Under the pieces are notes generated by a model. It was not told where the DNA came from and did no database searches. It worked only from the letters and a program-made list of their open reading frames with translations. Source: CAZMXI01 sp964570205 (GTDB lineage Bacteria; Planctomycetota; Phycisphaerae; Tepidisphaerales; Tepidisphaeraceae). Taken from it: DNA of 16,816 nucleotides. Of this stretch, positions 1 to 6,978 are shown piece by piece. How positions within the stretch are numbered: position 1 is the stretch's first letter; every line of letters begins with the position of its first letter. The stretch is from assembly GCA_964570205.1 (NCBI GenBank), contig CAZMXI010000111.1, forward strand, positions 1 through 16,816, given 5' to 3'. Both the position numbers and the translations under genes were made by a program.

Positions 1-394
1 CTCGGCCGTGATCTCGACCTTCATGCACACGCCGGCCAAGTGCCGCATCTACAAGGGGCACAGAGTCCTCAAGGCCGATGAGGTGTGGGCCTTCCCACAG
101 CCGGAGCCGAATCCTTACGAAGTGGAGTGGGATGACCTGGTTGATGCCATCCGCAAGGACAGGCCCTACAACGAGGTCAAGCGCAGCGCCGAATCCAGCC
201 TGGTGGTGGCGATGGGCCGCCGGGCCGTGCATACGGGGCAGACGGTGACCTTTGAGGCCATGCTGAACAGTCCGGATGAATTCGCCCCGGGCCTCGACAA
301 GCTGACCATGGACTCGCCCGCGCCGCTTCCAGCCGGCCCGGACGGGCGTTATCCCGCTCCGCAGCCGGGTCGGCTCAGAGACCGGGAGTATTGA
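1..394 (+). CDS. Gfo/Idh/MocA-family oxidoreductase, C-terminal end (5' truncated by window edge)
   Basis: The reading frame is open from the left edge and ends at TGA 392-394, so only the last ~130 residues are visible and the start lies outside. The end matches the C-terminal part of Gfo/Idh/MocA NAD(P)-dependent oxidoreductases common in planctomycetes. It has an ISTFMHTPAKCRIYKG strand region, then EWDDLVDAIRKDRPYNEVKR, a helix with SSLVVAMGRRAVHTGQ, the block FEAMLNSPDEFAPGLDKL and a proline-rich tail ending PQPGRLRDREY. The Rossmann fold and the catalytic EKP motif would be upstream and cannot be checked. Members oxidise or reduce sugars, inositols and related compounds; the substrate cannot be told from this fragment. 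No terminator is visible after the stop. Confidence 0.85.
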   Translation, partial: SAVISTFMHTPAKCRIYKGHRVLKADEVWAFPQPEPNPYEVEWDDLVDAIRKDRPYNEVKRSAESSLVVAMGRRAVHTGQTVTFEAMLNSPDEFAPGLDKLTMDSPAPLPAGPDGRYPAPQPGRLRDREY

Positions 395-646
395 CTGGGT
401 ATGAGCGTGCCGGCGCCGGGTGGGCGCGGCGATCCGAACGGTCAGGTGCGCAGCTCGGCGGTATGGGCTGTACACGTCTGGCGACGCTGATCGGGGGCTG
501 AACAACACCCTCATCGGTGGGATGGGCATCCACGATGCGGACGCTCGTGGCAACAAGAATTGGCAAGTGCGGATTTGTGTGTCATAATGGGGTGAGTGGG
601 TGATGACTGGCACCCTGGCTTCTTGGGCTTCATGGCGAGGTGCTTC
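395..646. other. Intergenic region between oxidoreductase and PEP-CTERM-like gene
   Basis: About 250 nt with no convincing gene. It holds a small inverted repeat (CCACGA at 530-535, TCGTGG at 545-550) just ahead of the promoter annotated at 560-588. The repeat is not followed by a T tract, so I do not call it a terminator. Confidence 0.5.
560..588 (+). promoter_or_regulatory. Sigma-70-like promoter of the PEP-CTERM-like gene
   Basis: TTGGCA (560-565) and CATAAT (583-588) are separated by exactly 17 nt, and each differs from the sigma-70 consensus hexamer at one base. Transcription would begin near 595. This argues against a GTG start at 596 for the following gene and favours the ATG at 647, giving a leader of ~50 nt. 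It is predicted from sequence only. Confidence 0.6.
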
Positions 647-1525
647 ATGGCTGAGAATACGATCTCTCGCCGCGCAGTTGTTGCGCTGGGCTTTATAGCT
701 GTGCTCCTGTTCCTGACGCCGCGTCTGGGCGCCGACACGGTGGACCGCGTGACCGGCCAGACGACGGGCAATCCGGTCACCGTCTCGCATGGACCATGCC
801 CCGAGCCGGTGGACCATTACTGTGTGGACACGATCGACGCAATTCAGTGGCTGGCGGGACCGAGTCAGAACGCGATCACGGCACTTGGCCGCGACTTCAA
901 GGATTGGACCGTCACGTACAATTACACTCACCCGTTCAACGGTACGATTAACATCACTACATACGCCGCGAGGGACTACCACGACGGCATCGACCTGCAC
1001 GAGGGGTGTATCCCCACGGAGTACATCCTGCCGGATGGCACCAAGGTGGTCATTGGCGGCATGGGGGCGACGCTGAAGGCGAGCTATGTGCCCGATCCAC
1101 TCAAGCCGGATTCCATTCACCGTTTTGTCTGGGTGCAGATCATAGACACCAATGTTCCTCTTGGCGGAACCACATCACCTTACGTGGATCCTCGCCCAAA
1201 TGACGACACCTACCCGTTCTACTGGCGGGTGGCGGACGAAGGAGCAGCGGGTCGTCTCGACTTCAGTGATTCACCATCCCGGGAGTGCCCGTGTCTTGGC
1301 AACGTCACATGGCATGCCGAACTCTATCTGGCGGATTGGTACGAAAAGCCCATGGGCGCAACTACCGACACCTACCTGATTCTCTATGATGGGATCCGAT
1401 GGGGATTCGAAATCAACTGCGTGGTGCCTTTGCCGCCGGCGGCATGGAGCGCGGCTGCGATGCTGGGCGTTATGCTCGGGGCGGGCATCATGAGACGCGT
1501 ACGCCGGCAAGGTGTGGAGCGATGA
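647..1525 (+). CDS. Secreted protein with PEP-CTERM-like sorting anchor, function unknown
   Basis: A 292-residue exported protein. From ATG 647 it starts with a signal peptide (basic NTISRR, hydrophobic AVVALGFIAVLLFL, likely cleavage near LGA-D at residues 29-30). The C-terminus has VPLPPAAW, a hydrophobic stretch (SAAAMLGVMLGAGIM) and a basic end RRVRR. That is the tripartite layout of PEP-CTERM/exosortase sorting signals in their planctomycete form, implying processing at the membrane and surface or extracellular location. The central ~230 residues are not a fold I recognise; they look beta-rich, with NYTHPFNGTINITTYAARDYHDGIDLHEG and an SRECPCLG cysteine pair. An in-frame GTG at 596 and ATG at 632 exist. 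I chose 647 because GAGG lies ~9 nt upstream and the signal peptide is then of normal length. A strong promoter just upstream suggests it is transcribed alone. Confidence 0.75.
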   Translation: MAENTISRRAVVALGFIAVLLFLTPRLGADTVDRVTGQTTGNPVTVSHGPCPEPVDHYCVDTIDAIQWLAGPSQNAITALGRDFKDWTVTYNYTHPFNGTINITTYAARDYHDGIDLHEGCIPTEYILPDGTKVVIGGMGATLKASYVPDPLKPDSIHRFVWVQIIDTNVPLGGTTSPYVDPRPNDDTYPFYWRVADEGAAGRLDFSDSPSRECPCLGNVTWHAELYLADWYEKPMGATTDTYLILYDGIRWGFEINCVVPLPPAAWSAAAMLGVMLGAGIMRRVRRQGVER

Positions 1526-1724
1526 GCCGGGGTGAGCGAACGCCTGGCCTGCAGGCAATTCGCCGATCGGGGTAGATTCGTGGGTGTTGTGTGCCTGGCG
1601 CGCGAGAGGTCGCGGCCCGGGCATCGTCTTGTGCCCATGCGAACGGGCCAACGGTCAGAAGAGTGCGCAACACCGGCAACGATCTCGTAGGATGTCCCTC
1701 GACTTAACGAATAAGCCCGGCATC
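1526..1724. other. Convergent intergenic gap, no clear terminator
   Basis: About 200 nt between the stops of two converging genes, where a bidirectional terminator would be expected. A small hairpin is possible (GGGCA 1619-1623, TGCCC 1632-1636), bracketed by a wider inverted repeat (GGTGTTG 1583-1589, CAACACC 1668-1674). Neither has a T tract on either side. No gene is supported here. Confidence 0.35.
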
Positions 1725-3869
1725 TCACCGGATGGGCGATTCCGGAAACATGATCTGTGCGGTCTGGTGGAGATATCGCCTCCAGTTTGCCCACTCGTGC
1801 CCGCCTGAGCTGAGCACCCAGAAATTCCGCACCGCGTACTTGTTGATCACCGACAGCGTTCTTTGGGCGTTGGCGAGTGCGATGTCGGTCTCGCCGGCTG
1901 CCGTATAGAGCGGGACGCGCAACAATTCCTGGTTCGTCTTCGGATCGCTGAATATCTGCTTGAAGTTCTCTTCGAAGGCGGTCATGCGGTCGGCGAAATA
2001 GCCGGAACTGTAGACATAGAGCTCGCCGAACGTGTCGAGGTGCGACAGGCCGGTGCCCATGACCACGAAACCGCCCATAGAAAGGCCGGCCAGCGCCCGA
2101 TTCTCGCGGCCAGGCCTGGCGCGATAGGTCTTTTCAACATGCGGGATGATGTCCTTGAGAAACTCCTGCGAGCAGGCATCATCCTGGCCGGGCGCGGGCG
2201 GTTCGGGCGAGGCGATGCCGCGGGTGTTGGGCATCACGACGATCATTGGCCTGGCCTTGCCGGCGGCGATCAGGTTATCGAGGATGAACTGTGCGCTGCC
2301 GCCGCTGCGTGGGTCGGTGCTGGTCCAGCGTGAATCATCGTCTCCGCCGCCGTGGTTCAGATAGAGGACGGGATATCGGCGGTCGGCGCTCTTGTCATAG
2401 TCCGGAGGCAGGTAGACGTGCATGCGCTTCTGCTGGCCGGCCTGGGTGGTGTAGGTGGTCTGTTCCACCTTGCCGTGCGGCACATCGGCCTTGGCATAGA
2501 AACTGGTGTCACCGTGCGCGGGCAATGCGGGCAGGATGGGCAGGGGCGTGGGGCCTGGCCGCGGGGTGCGCATGCCCTGCCCGCCGCGACGCTGGCCGGC
2601 GGGCGCTGCGCCGGGAGCGGGTGTGGCGGGGCGTTCGGGCGCGGGAGCGGCCTGCGGTGCGCCCGCCTGCGTTCCAGCGCCCCCGAAGAGCTGCGGGGCG
2701 AATTCGTTCAGGTACTTCTGCCAGTTAATCCAGGTGTGGCCGCCGGTGGTCTCCTTGAAGACCGGGTTGAACTTGTGCTTCTTCAGGAATTCCACCGATT
2801 GGCGCGTCTGATTGATCAGGAAGTCCTGCGAGCCGGTCGCGAACCAGACCAGCTTCAATCCTTCTTTTGCCGACGCATCGGCCAGAATCGCCTGGTTGTC
2901 CTTCTCCCACTCGTCCAGGCCGCGGAAGAGCAAGCCGGAGCTAAACACGCCGACGTAGCCATAGTCCTTCAGGTTCGGAATCGCGATGCTCAATGTCTGC
3001 GCGCCGCCCATCGACAACCCGGCGATGGCGCGATTCTGGCGGTCGGCGAGGACACGATAGTGCTTCTCGATGTAGGGTCGGATGTCCTTGTTGAAATCCT
3101 CCTCGAACGCGTTGGCGCCGAGGTTTGGCCGGCCATCTGCCGACGGGGCGCGCGGCGCGCCGAAGCCGAAGGGACCCGTGTGCCCGGCCGGCATGACGAC
3201 GATCATCGGCCTGGCTTTGCCGGCCGCGATCAGGTTGTCAATGATGAAATTGGCCCGGCCCACCGATGTCCAGGAATCATCGCAATCACCCGCGCCGTGC
3301 AGGAGATAGAAAACAGGGTATTTCTCCTGTCCGGCCTCGTATCCGGGCGGGGTGTAGACATGCATCCTGCGGGTCCGGCCGAGAGTGGAAGAGCGGTAAT
3401 GGATCCGGGCCACCGAGCCGTGCGGCACATCGGTTGTGTCCATGAAGTCGGAGCCGGGCACGTGCAGGATGCTCCAGACATTGCCGTTGGACTCGCTGAT
3501 CGACTGGTTGCGCGGGTCGACCACAGAGACGCCGTCCACATTGAACGTGTAGCGGTAGGTGCCCGGGTCGACGGGATCAAGCGTCAGCGCCCACACGCCG
3601 TTCTCGCCCTTGGTCAGCGTGCGCTGCTGCCGCGGATCGCCGGGCAGGTCGCTGCTGTTGAGCCGCACGGCCTCGGCGCTGGGGGCCAGGATGCGGAACG
3701 TGATGCGCCGATCGGCCTGGACTTCGGGCGACACCACCGCAGGCGGCCGCTGCCGCCCAGCGCCCGCTCCGGGCTGTTGCGCCTGCGCCAAGTCCCGCGG
3801 CGTCATTGTCCACGCCAGGGCCAGAATGAGAAATGCCGAGTGCAACCGAGCGAAGGGTGATCGAATCAT
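1725..3869 (-). CDS. Secreted tandem-duplicated esterase (enterochelin/feruloyl/acetylxylan esterase-like, two alpha/beta-hydrolase domains)
   Basis: A 714-residue exported protein. Residues 1-30 are a signal peptide ending AQA. Residues ~45-145 resemble the immunoglobulin-like E-set domain often found before carbohydrate esterases of family CE1. Two PF00756-type esterase domains follow, ~148-396 and ~455-710, joined by a Pro/Ala/Gly-rich linker (~397-450). Both have a complete apparent triad: nucleophile GLSMGG (Ser286, Ser597), acid (Asp349 in TGSQD, Asp662 in GETD) and His (His378 in GGHTW, His691 in GGHEW). The block DNLIAAGKARPMIVVMP is identical in both (211-227 and 531-547). Family members hydrolyse feruloyl or acetyl esters on plant polysaccharides, or siderophore esters; the substrate is not determinable here. 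ATG at 3869 follows a strong Shine-Dalgarno (AGGAGG, ~3874-3879). It lies 23 nt after a MarR gene, probably in one transcript. Confidence 0.85.
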   Translation of the reverse strand: MIRSPFARLHSAFLILALAWTMTPRDLAQAQQPGAGAGRQRPPAVVSPEVQADRRITFRILAPSAEAVRLNSSDLPGDPRQQRTLTKGENGVWALTLDPVDPGTYRYTFNVDGVSVVDPRNQSISESNGNVWSILHVPGSDFMDTTDVPHGSVARIHYRSSTLGRTRRMHVYTPPGYEAGQEKYPVFYLLHGAGDCDDSWTSVGRANFIIDNLIAAGKARPMIVVMPAGHTGPFGFGAPRAPSADGRPNLGANAFEEDFNKDIRPYIEKHYRVLADRQNRAIAGLSMGGAQTLSIAIPNLKDYGYVGVFSSGLLFRGLDEWEKDNQAILADASAKEGLKLVWFATGSQDFLINQTRQSVEFLKKHKFNPVFKETTGGHTWINWQKYLNEFAPQLFGGAGTQAGAPQAAPAPERPATPAPGAAPAGQRRGGQGMRTPRPGPTPLPILPALPAHGDTSFYAKADVPHGKVEQTTYTTQAGQQKRMHVYLPPDYDKSADRRYPVLYLNHGGGDDDSRWTSTDPRSGGSAQFILDNLIAAGKARPMIVVMPNTRGIASPEPPAPGQDDACSQEFLKDIIPHVEKTYRARPGRENRALAGLSMGGFVVMGTGLSHLDTFGELYVYSSGYFADRMTAFEENFKQIFSDPKTNQELLRVPLYTAAGETDIALANAQRTLSVINKYAVRNFWVLSSGGHEWANWRRYLHQTAQIMFPESPIR

Positions 3870-3892
3870 CTGACTCCTCCTGTCAACGCATC

Positions 3893-4372
3893 TCAGTTCG
3901 CGGCATCTGTCGCGAACGGACTGGGACGTTGCCTTTCGGGAACGCCTGCCGCCTCGGTCAGGGTCCCGGAAATGCGCATAAGAGACTGAACCAGGGTTGT
4001 TGCCTCACCGGCTCCGAAAAGGCCCAGCATCAGATCCTGCAAGGGCTTGACGGCCGCCGAGAGCCGCTGGTAGGTCCGCCGGCCCTCCGGGGTGAGGCTG
4101 ACGCTGCGGGCGCGGCCATCGGTGGGGTGCCGCTCCCGCGCAACCAGCCCCCGGCGCTCGAGCAGCATCAGCATCGCCCGCATGGTGTTGGGGTCGGACG
4201 AAGCGCGGCGAACAAGTTGCTGTTGGGTGGCAGCGCTGAACTCGGTCAGGATGGCCAGCACCACAAACTGGTCTGCGGTGACGCCGAATGCGGCCAGATG
4301 GGCGTCGGTCTGGCGATGCATGGCCAGGTAGGCCGCTCGAATGGACATCGCTATGTCATGACCGGTGGTCAT
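3893..4372 (-). CDS. MarR-family transcriptional regulator
   Basis: A winged helix-turn-helix regulator, 159 residues from the ATG at 4372. Its core fits MarR: an N-terminal dimer helix (SIRAAYLAMHRQTDAHLAAF), helices around FVVLAILTEFSAATQQQLVRR, a recognition helix near SDPNTMRAMLMLLERRGLV (residues 59-77) and a wing with the conserved DGRARSVSLT (residues 85-94), then C-terminal dimer helices. An in-frame ATG at 4435 would add 21 residues. I prefer 4372 because an 18-bp palindrome and a promoter-like element lie between the two, and the shorter form starts where MarR proteins usually do. The Shine-Dalgarno is weak (GCGGGA). MarR proteins usually repress themselves and a neighbour, releasing DNA when a small, often phenolic, ligand binds. 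The esterase starting 23 nt downstream is the likely target. Confidence 0.85.
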   Translation of the reverse strand: MTTGHDIAMSIRAAYLAMHRQTDAHLAAFGVTADQFVVLAILTEFSAATQQQLVRRASSDPNTMRAMLMLLERRGLVARERHPTDGRARSVSLTPEGRRTYQRLSAAVKPLQDLMLGLFGAGEATTLVQSLMRISGTLTEAAGVPERQRPSPFATDAAN

Positions 4373-4392
4373 CACATGTCCCGCTCGCAATG

Positions 4393-4410
4393 TATTACGT
4401 ATACGTAATA
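4393..4410. promoter_or_regulatory. 18-bp perfect palindrome, probable MarR operator
   Basis: TATTACGTATACGTAATA is its own reverse complement across all 18 bases. It sits 20 nt upstream of the preferred marR start at 4372. On the - strand a TTGATA (4425-4420) and TATACG (4403-4398), 16 nt apart, form a possible promoter whose -10 lies inside the palindrome. A bound dimer would therefore block transcription. Length and symmetry fit MarR-type operators. Binding by this particular protein is inferred from position. Confidence 0.6.
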
Positions 4411-4435
4411 AGTGCAGCATATCAACATGCGCCAT

Positions 4436-4569
4436 AGGATCAAGCCGGAAACTCTGTCACAACGGCAGCTATCCCGGTAACGCGGAATGTTGCCGATTAT
4501 TCCGGTGCCCCACGTTTCGCGATTCACCACAGCACTGAGATCGGCGCTGGGCGTGGAGGAGGTGTATTG
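4436..4569. other. Intergenic gap between GH4-like gene and marR
   Basis: 134 nt with no gene. It contains one inverted repeat (CGGAAT 4483-4488, ATTCCG 4499-4504, 10-nt loop) that could be an end structure for the GH4-like transcript. It lacks a U tract in the - strand direction, so a terminator is not established. Confidence 0.3.
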
Positions 4570-5868
4570 TCAATGAAGCCCGGACAGCGGACCCCTGTCC
4601 GCGGCAAGGCACTCTGTCAGCGCCGCCGCGGCGACGGCCTTGTCTGGGATCGTTGGGTCCAGTTCGATGGCCTCATCCAGCAATGAACGTTTCCGCCATC
4701 TCGCACCGCGCACGATGAGATCGGTGACCATGGCCGCGGTGCGGCAGAGTGGGAGCAGGGGCTCAGGCAGTTCAACGCGCTCGGCCACGGGGCCGTGGTT
4801 GGCTGCCAATGCGGGCGTCTCCACGAATACCGTCGCCGGAAGGGCTGGCATTTGACCCGCGTTCGGCAGGTTCAGGGCATGGAAACAGGCGGGCTTGCCG
4901 AACGCCATGGAAGCAACCAGATCCATCGGTCTTATCCAGGATTGCGCCCATTGAAGGGCTGCCCATGGCGTCCTGCCCTCGACGGCATCCCGCAGCGTAT
5001 TCAGCCATCTTTGCTGTTCGGCGGCGTTGTCCTGCGTCGATACGGCGGCATTGGGCGTGGAATGCCGCGTGTCCACAAAATCCTGGATGGCCGCATCGCC
5101 ACACGCCGGCAGAAAACCCGTTTCCTGCAGCAGGGCAAGCGCCAAGGGGGAGCATCGATCCGGCTGTTGCGTCGCCTTCTGCCGCACCGTCGGGTAGAGA
5201 TCCTGGCCAGTGTCGGCATCGGCGATCCGGATGATCCATGAGAAACGATTCACGCCGGCCATCGTCATTTCAAGTCGGTTCCGGGCCCGATCGAACGGCC
5301 AGGCAAGTGTCTCGCCCTCCAGAATCCGCCATGCGGTCATGAAACCCACCTGGGATGTCGAGCAGAGTCCGACCGTGCGAACGCCGTCATCGCGGGCTGC
5401 CTGGCTTGTGCGTGCGAGAGGATCGGTGGCGTTGAGAAACCAAGCCTTCGGGCAGAACCGCTTCATTGCCCCCACAATTTCCTGGACATAGGCGATCTGA
5501 CGCAGCGAGTAGCATAGGCCGCCAACGCCGCGGGAGGGACTGACGGCGCCCCCCGGGAGGCAGCGCTTCAGGACCGCCCAATCGGACTTCAAGTGTTCTG
5601 ATTCGCGGCCGATGTCCGCACAGAGAACAAAGTCCGCTCCGTCCATCGCGGTTTCGTGCTGCGCGTGCACATTGATGCGACATTCGACGCCCGCATCGCG
5701 GGCCAGATGCCGCGCAGCGGCGGCCACCAGCTCGGCCTGCTGCCGATCTTGGTCCATCAGTGCGATTTCCAGCCCCCTCAGGCGGTGCTCGACAATCGCG
5801 CCATCAAGGACGCTCGATCCGAGGACGAAGGACCCTGCGCCCAGCACCACAACCTTTGCGTCAGCCAT
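4570..5868 (-). CDS. Glycoside hydrolase family 4-like protein with altered metal site
   Basis: A 432-residue protein resembling GH4, the NAD+- and Mn2+-dependent glycosidases that cleave alpha- or beta-glucosides, galactosides or glucuronides by transient oxidation. Visible features in order are the NAD-binding start VVVLGAGSFVLG (6-17), strand-end acidic ALMDQD (36-41), the SRGVGG region (112-117), LNATDPLA (145-152, the usual NxxNP position), GLCSTSQ (167-173, Cys169 being the expected metal ligand) and AGVNRFSW (204-211). C-terminally NAGQMPALPATVFVETPALA matches the GH4 block N-G-x-I-x-N-L-P-x-x-x-x-V-E. Canonical enzymes have NH in the fourth motif, where this has Asn207-Arg208, and GDxH later, where this has GDAAIQ (257-262). 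It may be a divergent enzyme or a non-hydrolytic relative. The ATG at 5868 has AAGGTG/GAAGG upstream. It follows rex by 77 nt and has no leader peptide, so it is cytoplasmic. Confidence 0.7.
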   Translation of the reverse strand: MADAKVVVLGAGSFVLGSSVLDGAIVEHRLRGLEIALMDQDRQQAELVAAAARHLARDAGVECRINVHAQHETAMDGADFVLCADIGRESEHLKSDWAVLKRCLPGGAVSPSRGVGGLCYSLRQIAYVQEIVGAMKRFCPKAWFLNATDPLARTSQAARDDGVRTVGLCSTSQVGFMTAWRILEGETLAWPFDRARNRLEMTMAGVNRFSWIIRIADADTGQDLYPTVRQKATQQPDRCSPLALALLQETGFLPACGDAAIQDFVDTRHSTPNAAVSTQDNAAEQQRWLNTLRDAVEGRTPWAALQWAQSWIRPMDLVASMAFGKPACFHALNLPNAGQMPALPATVFVETPALAANHGPVAERVELPEPLLPLCRTAAMVTDLIVRGARWRKRSLLDEAIELDPTIPDKAVAAAALTECLAADRGPLSGLH

Positions 5869-5882
5869 CCTTCACCTTTCGT

Positions 5883-5897
5883 CGCCCCGGCGGGGCG
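5883..5897. repeat. GC hairpin between rex and the GH4-like gene
   Basis: CGCCCC (5883-5888) and GGGGCG (5892-5897) can form a 6-bp stem with a 3-nt loop. It lies 14 nt upstream of the GH4-like start codon, right next to its ribosome binding site. In the - strand direction it is followed by ACGAAAGG rather than a U run, so it is more likely a leader or transcript-stabilising structure than a terminator. Confidence 0.35.
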
Positions 5898-5945
5898 GTT
5901 GTGTGCGGTTGGTTCCATCTCGTATAGAGGCGGGAAGCGATGGTG

Positions 5946-6611
5946 TCAATTCGGCGCGTGGGCCGGCGCATTGACAGCGGAGAAGTTGACCTGGAACGAA
6001 AGCTGCTCAAGCTGAACAGCCAGATCCACGGCTGTGAGCCCGATCTCGGGCGGCACCACGATGGACACCGGCGCAAAATTCAGGATTCCACGGACGCCGG
6101 CGGCGACAAGCGACTCAGCCACCATTTGGGCGTGTTCCGCCGGCACGGAGATGATCGCCAGACGGATGCCCAGCTTCTGAATTGTGGACGCCAGTTCCTC
6201 CATGGGCTGGATGACAAACGCTCCGTGTTTCTTGCCAACCTTGTTGGCGTCGGCGTCAAATGCGGCAACCAGCCGGAAACCCTTTTTCTCAAACCCTTTA
6301 TAGGCGATCAAGGCGCGGCCGAGGTTGCCGACGCCGATCAGCAGCACGTTCCATGTCTTGTCAGTGCCCAGAATGCGGCGGAGCTGGGCGATGAGATCGT
6401 CCACGCGATAGCCGATTCCCGGATGACCGAACTGGCCGAAATACGCCAGGTCTTTGCGGACCTGGGCGTCGGTAAGGCGAAGGCTTTCGCCAAGTTGTCT
6501 GGACGAGATCGTGCGGCGGTCCTTTGCCTTGAACGCCTCAAGCTGCCTGAGATAGAGGCTGAGACGGCGCACGGCGGGATTGGGGATCATTTCCGCGCGG
6601 AAGTTCTCCAT
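5946..6611 (-). CDS. rex: Redox-sensing transcriptional repressor Rex
   Basis: A 221-residue cytoplasmic repressor that senses the NADH/NAD+ ratio; NADH binding releases it from DNA, turning on fermentative, respiratory or NADH-consuming genes. The family start IPNPAVRRLSLYLRQLE (9-25) is present. The winged helix has the conserved LTDAQVRKDLAYFGQFG (46-62) and GIGYRV. The Rossmann part has VLLIGVGNLGRAL (89-101), then AAFDADANKVG (116-126), and the C-terminal swapped-helix region QLSFQVNFSAVN is intact. Length is typical for Rex. The ATG at 6611 has a strong AGGAG Shine-Dalgarno (in GGCAGGAGCACC). It is probably cotranscribed with the GH4-like gene 77 nt downstream, whose family also uses NAD. 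I did not find a canonical Rex box (TTGTGAA-N4-TTCACAA) in this window, so its targets are likely elsewhere. Confidence 0.95.
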   Translation of the reverse strand: MENFRAEMIPNPAVRRLSLYLRQLEAFKAKDRRTISSRQLGESLRLTDAQVRKDLAYFGQFGHPGIGYRVDDLIAQLRRILGTDKTWNVLLIGVGNLGRALIAYKGFEKKGFRLVAAFDADANKVGKKHGAFVIQPMEELASTIQKLGIRLAIISVPAEHAQMVAESLVAAGVRGILNFAPVSIVVPPEIGLTAVDLAVQLEQLSFQVNFSAVNAPAHAPN

Positions 6612-6978
6612 GGTGCTCCTGCCACTGGGGCCGACTTGGGATCAGGTGCCCACACGAATCCGTGAGTCTAACCAGCTCTGCCGGTTTGCGGTATAGCTGC
6701 GGGCTATTTTCCTATCGGATTCGCAGAAAATGGCAAGGGCAGTTGTCTCGCGCGGCGCACAGCATGTCGAAAGCGAGCGGCCAACCCCCTTGCTTGACAC
6801 TATTTGGGCCATCTGCTAGGTTCGGCCGGTCAAAAACTTAGGGGAGCTGTCGCGCGCGGGAACGAGCCATTTTCGGCGGCGTTTCCGGTGCTTCAAGCTG
6901 CCCCGCGAGACCTTGGGTTTTCGCCGAGCAGGCCGGGCTCGGTTGTGCATGCCCCTCGTGTTTCTGGAGTAGCACCTG
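6612..6978. other. Divergent intergenic region between rex and the Opp-cluster leader gene
   Basis: About 370 nt with no supported gene. Toward the right it has the TTGACA-type promoter at 6794-6822, leaving a ~150-nt untranslated leader before 6979. Toward rex, a weak promoter is possible on the - strand: TATACC (6695-6690) with CCGATA (6718-6713) 17 nt upstream. A 5-bp inverted repeat (ATAGC 6693-6697, GCTAT 6703-6707) overlaps it. I recognise no riboswitch in the leader. Confidence 0.5.
6794..6822 (+). promoter_or_regulatory. Sigma-70-like promoter upstream of the secreted protein and Opp cluster
   Basis: A perfect -35 TTGACA (6794-6799) is followed after 17 nt by TAGGTT (6817-6822). The -10 keeps the three most conserved positions (T, A and final T) but otherwise departs from consensus. 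It is the only good promoter seen ahead of the rightward genes. It could drive the gene at 6979 and, by read-through, the transporter genes from 8146. Confidence 0.5.

Noticed and set aside
1526..1724. Bidirectional intrinsic terminator between the converging genes
   Set aside because: Only short stems without T tracts on either strand are present, so it does not meet the usual form.
2352..3860. A 502-codon + strand frame opposite the esterase
   Set aside because: The opposite strand encodes two esterase domains with complete catalytic motifs; this frame has no motif and is a shadow of it.
6612..6978. Possible Rex operator upstream of rex for autoregulation
   Set aside because: I looked for TTGTGAA-type inverted repeats and found none; the only inverted repeat there (ATAGC/GCTAT) is too short and unlike a Rex box.
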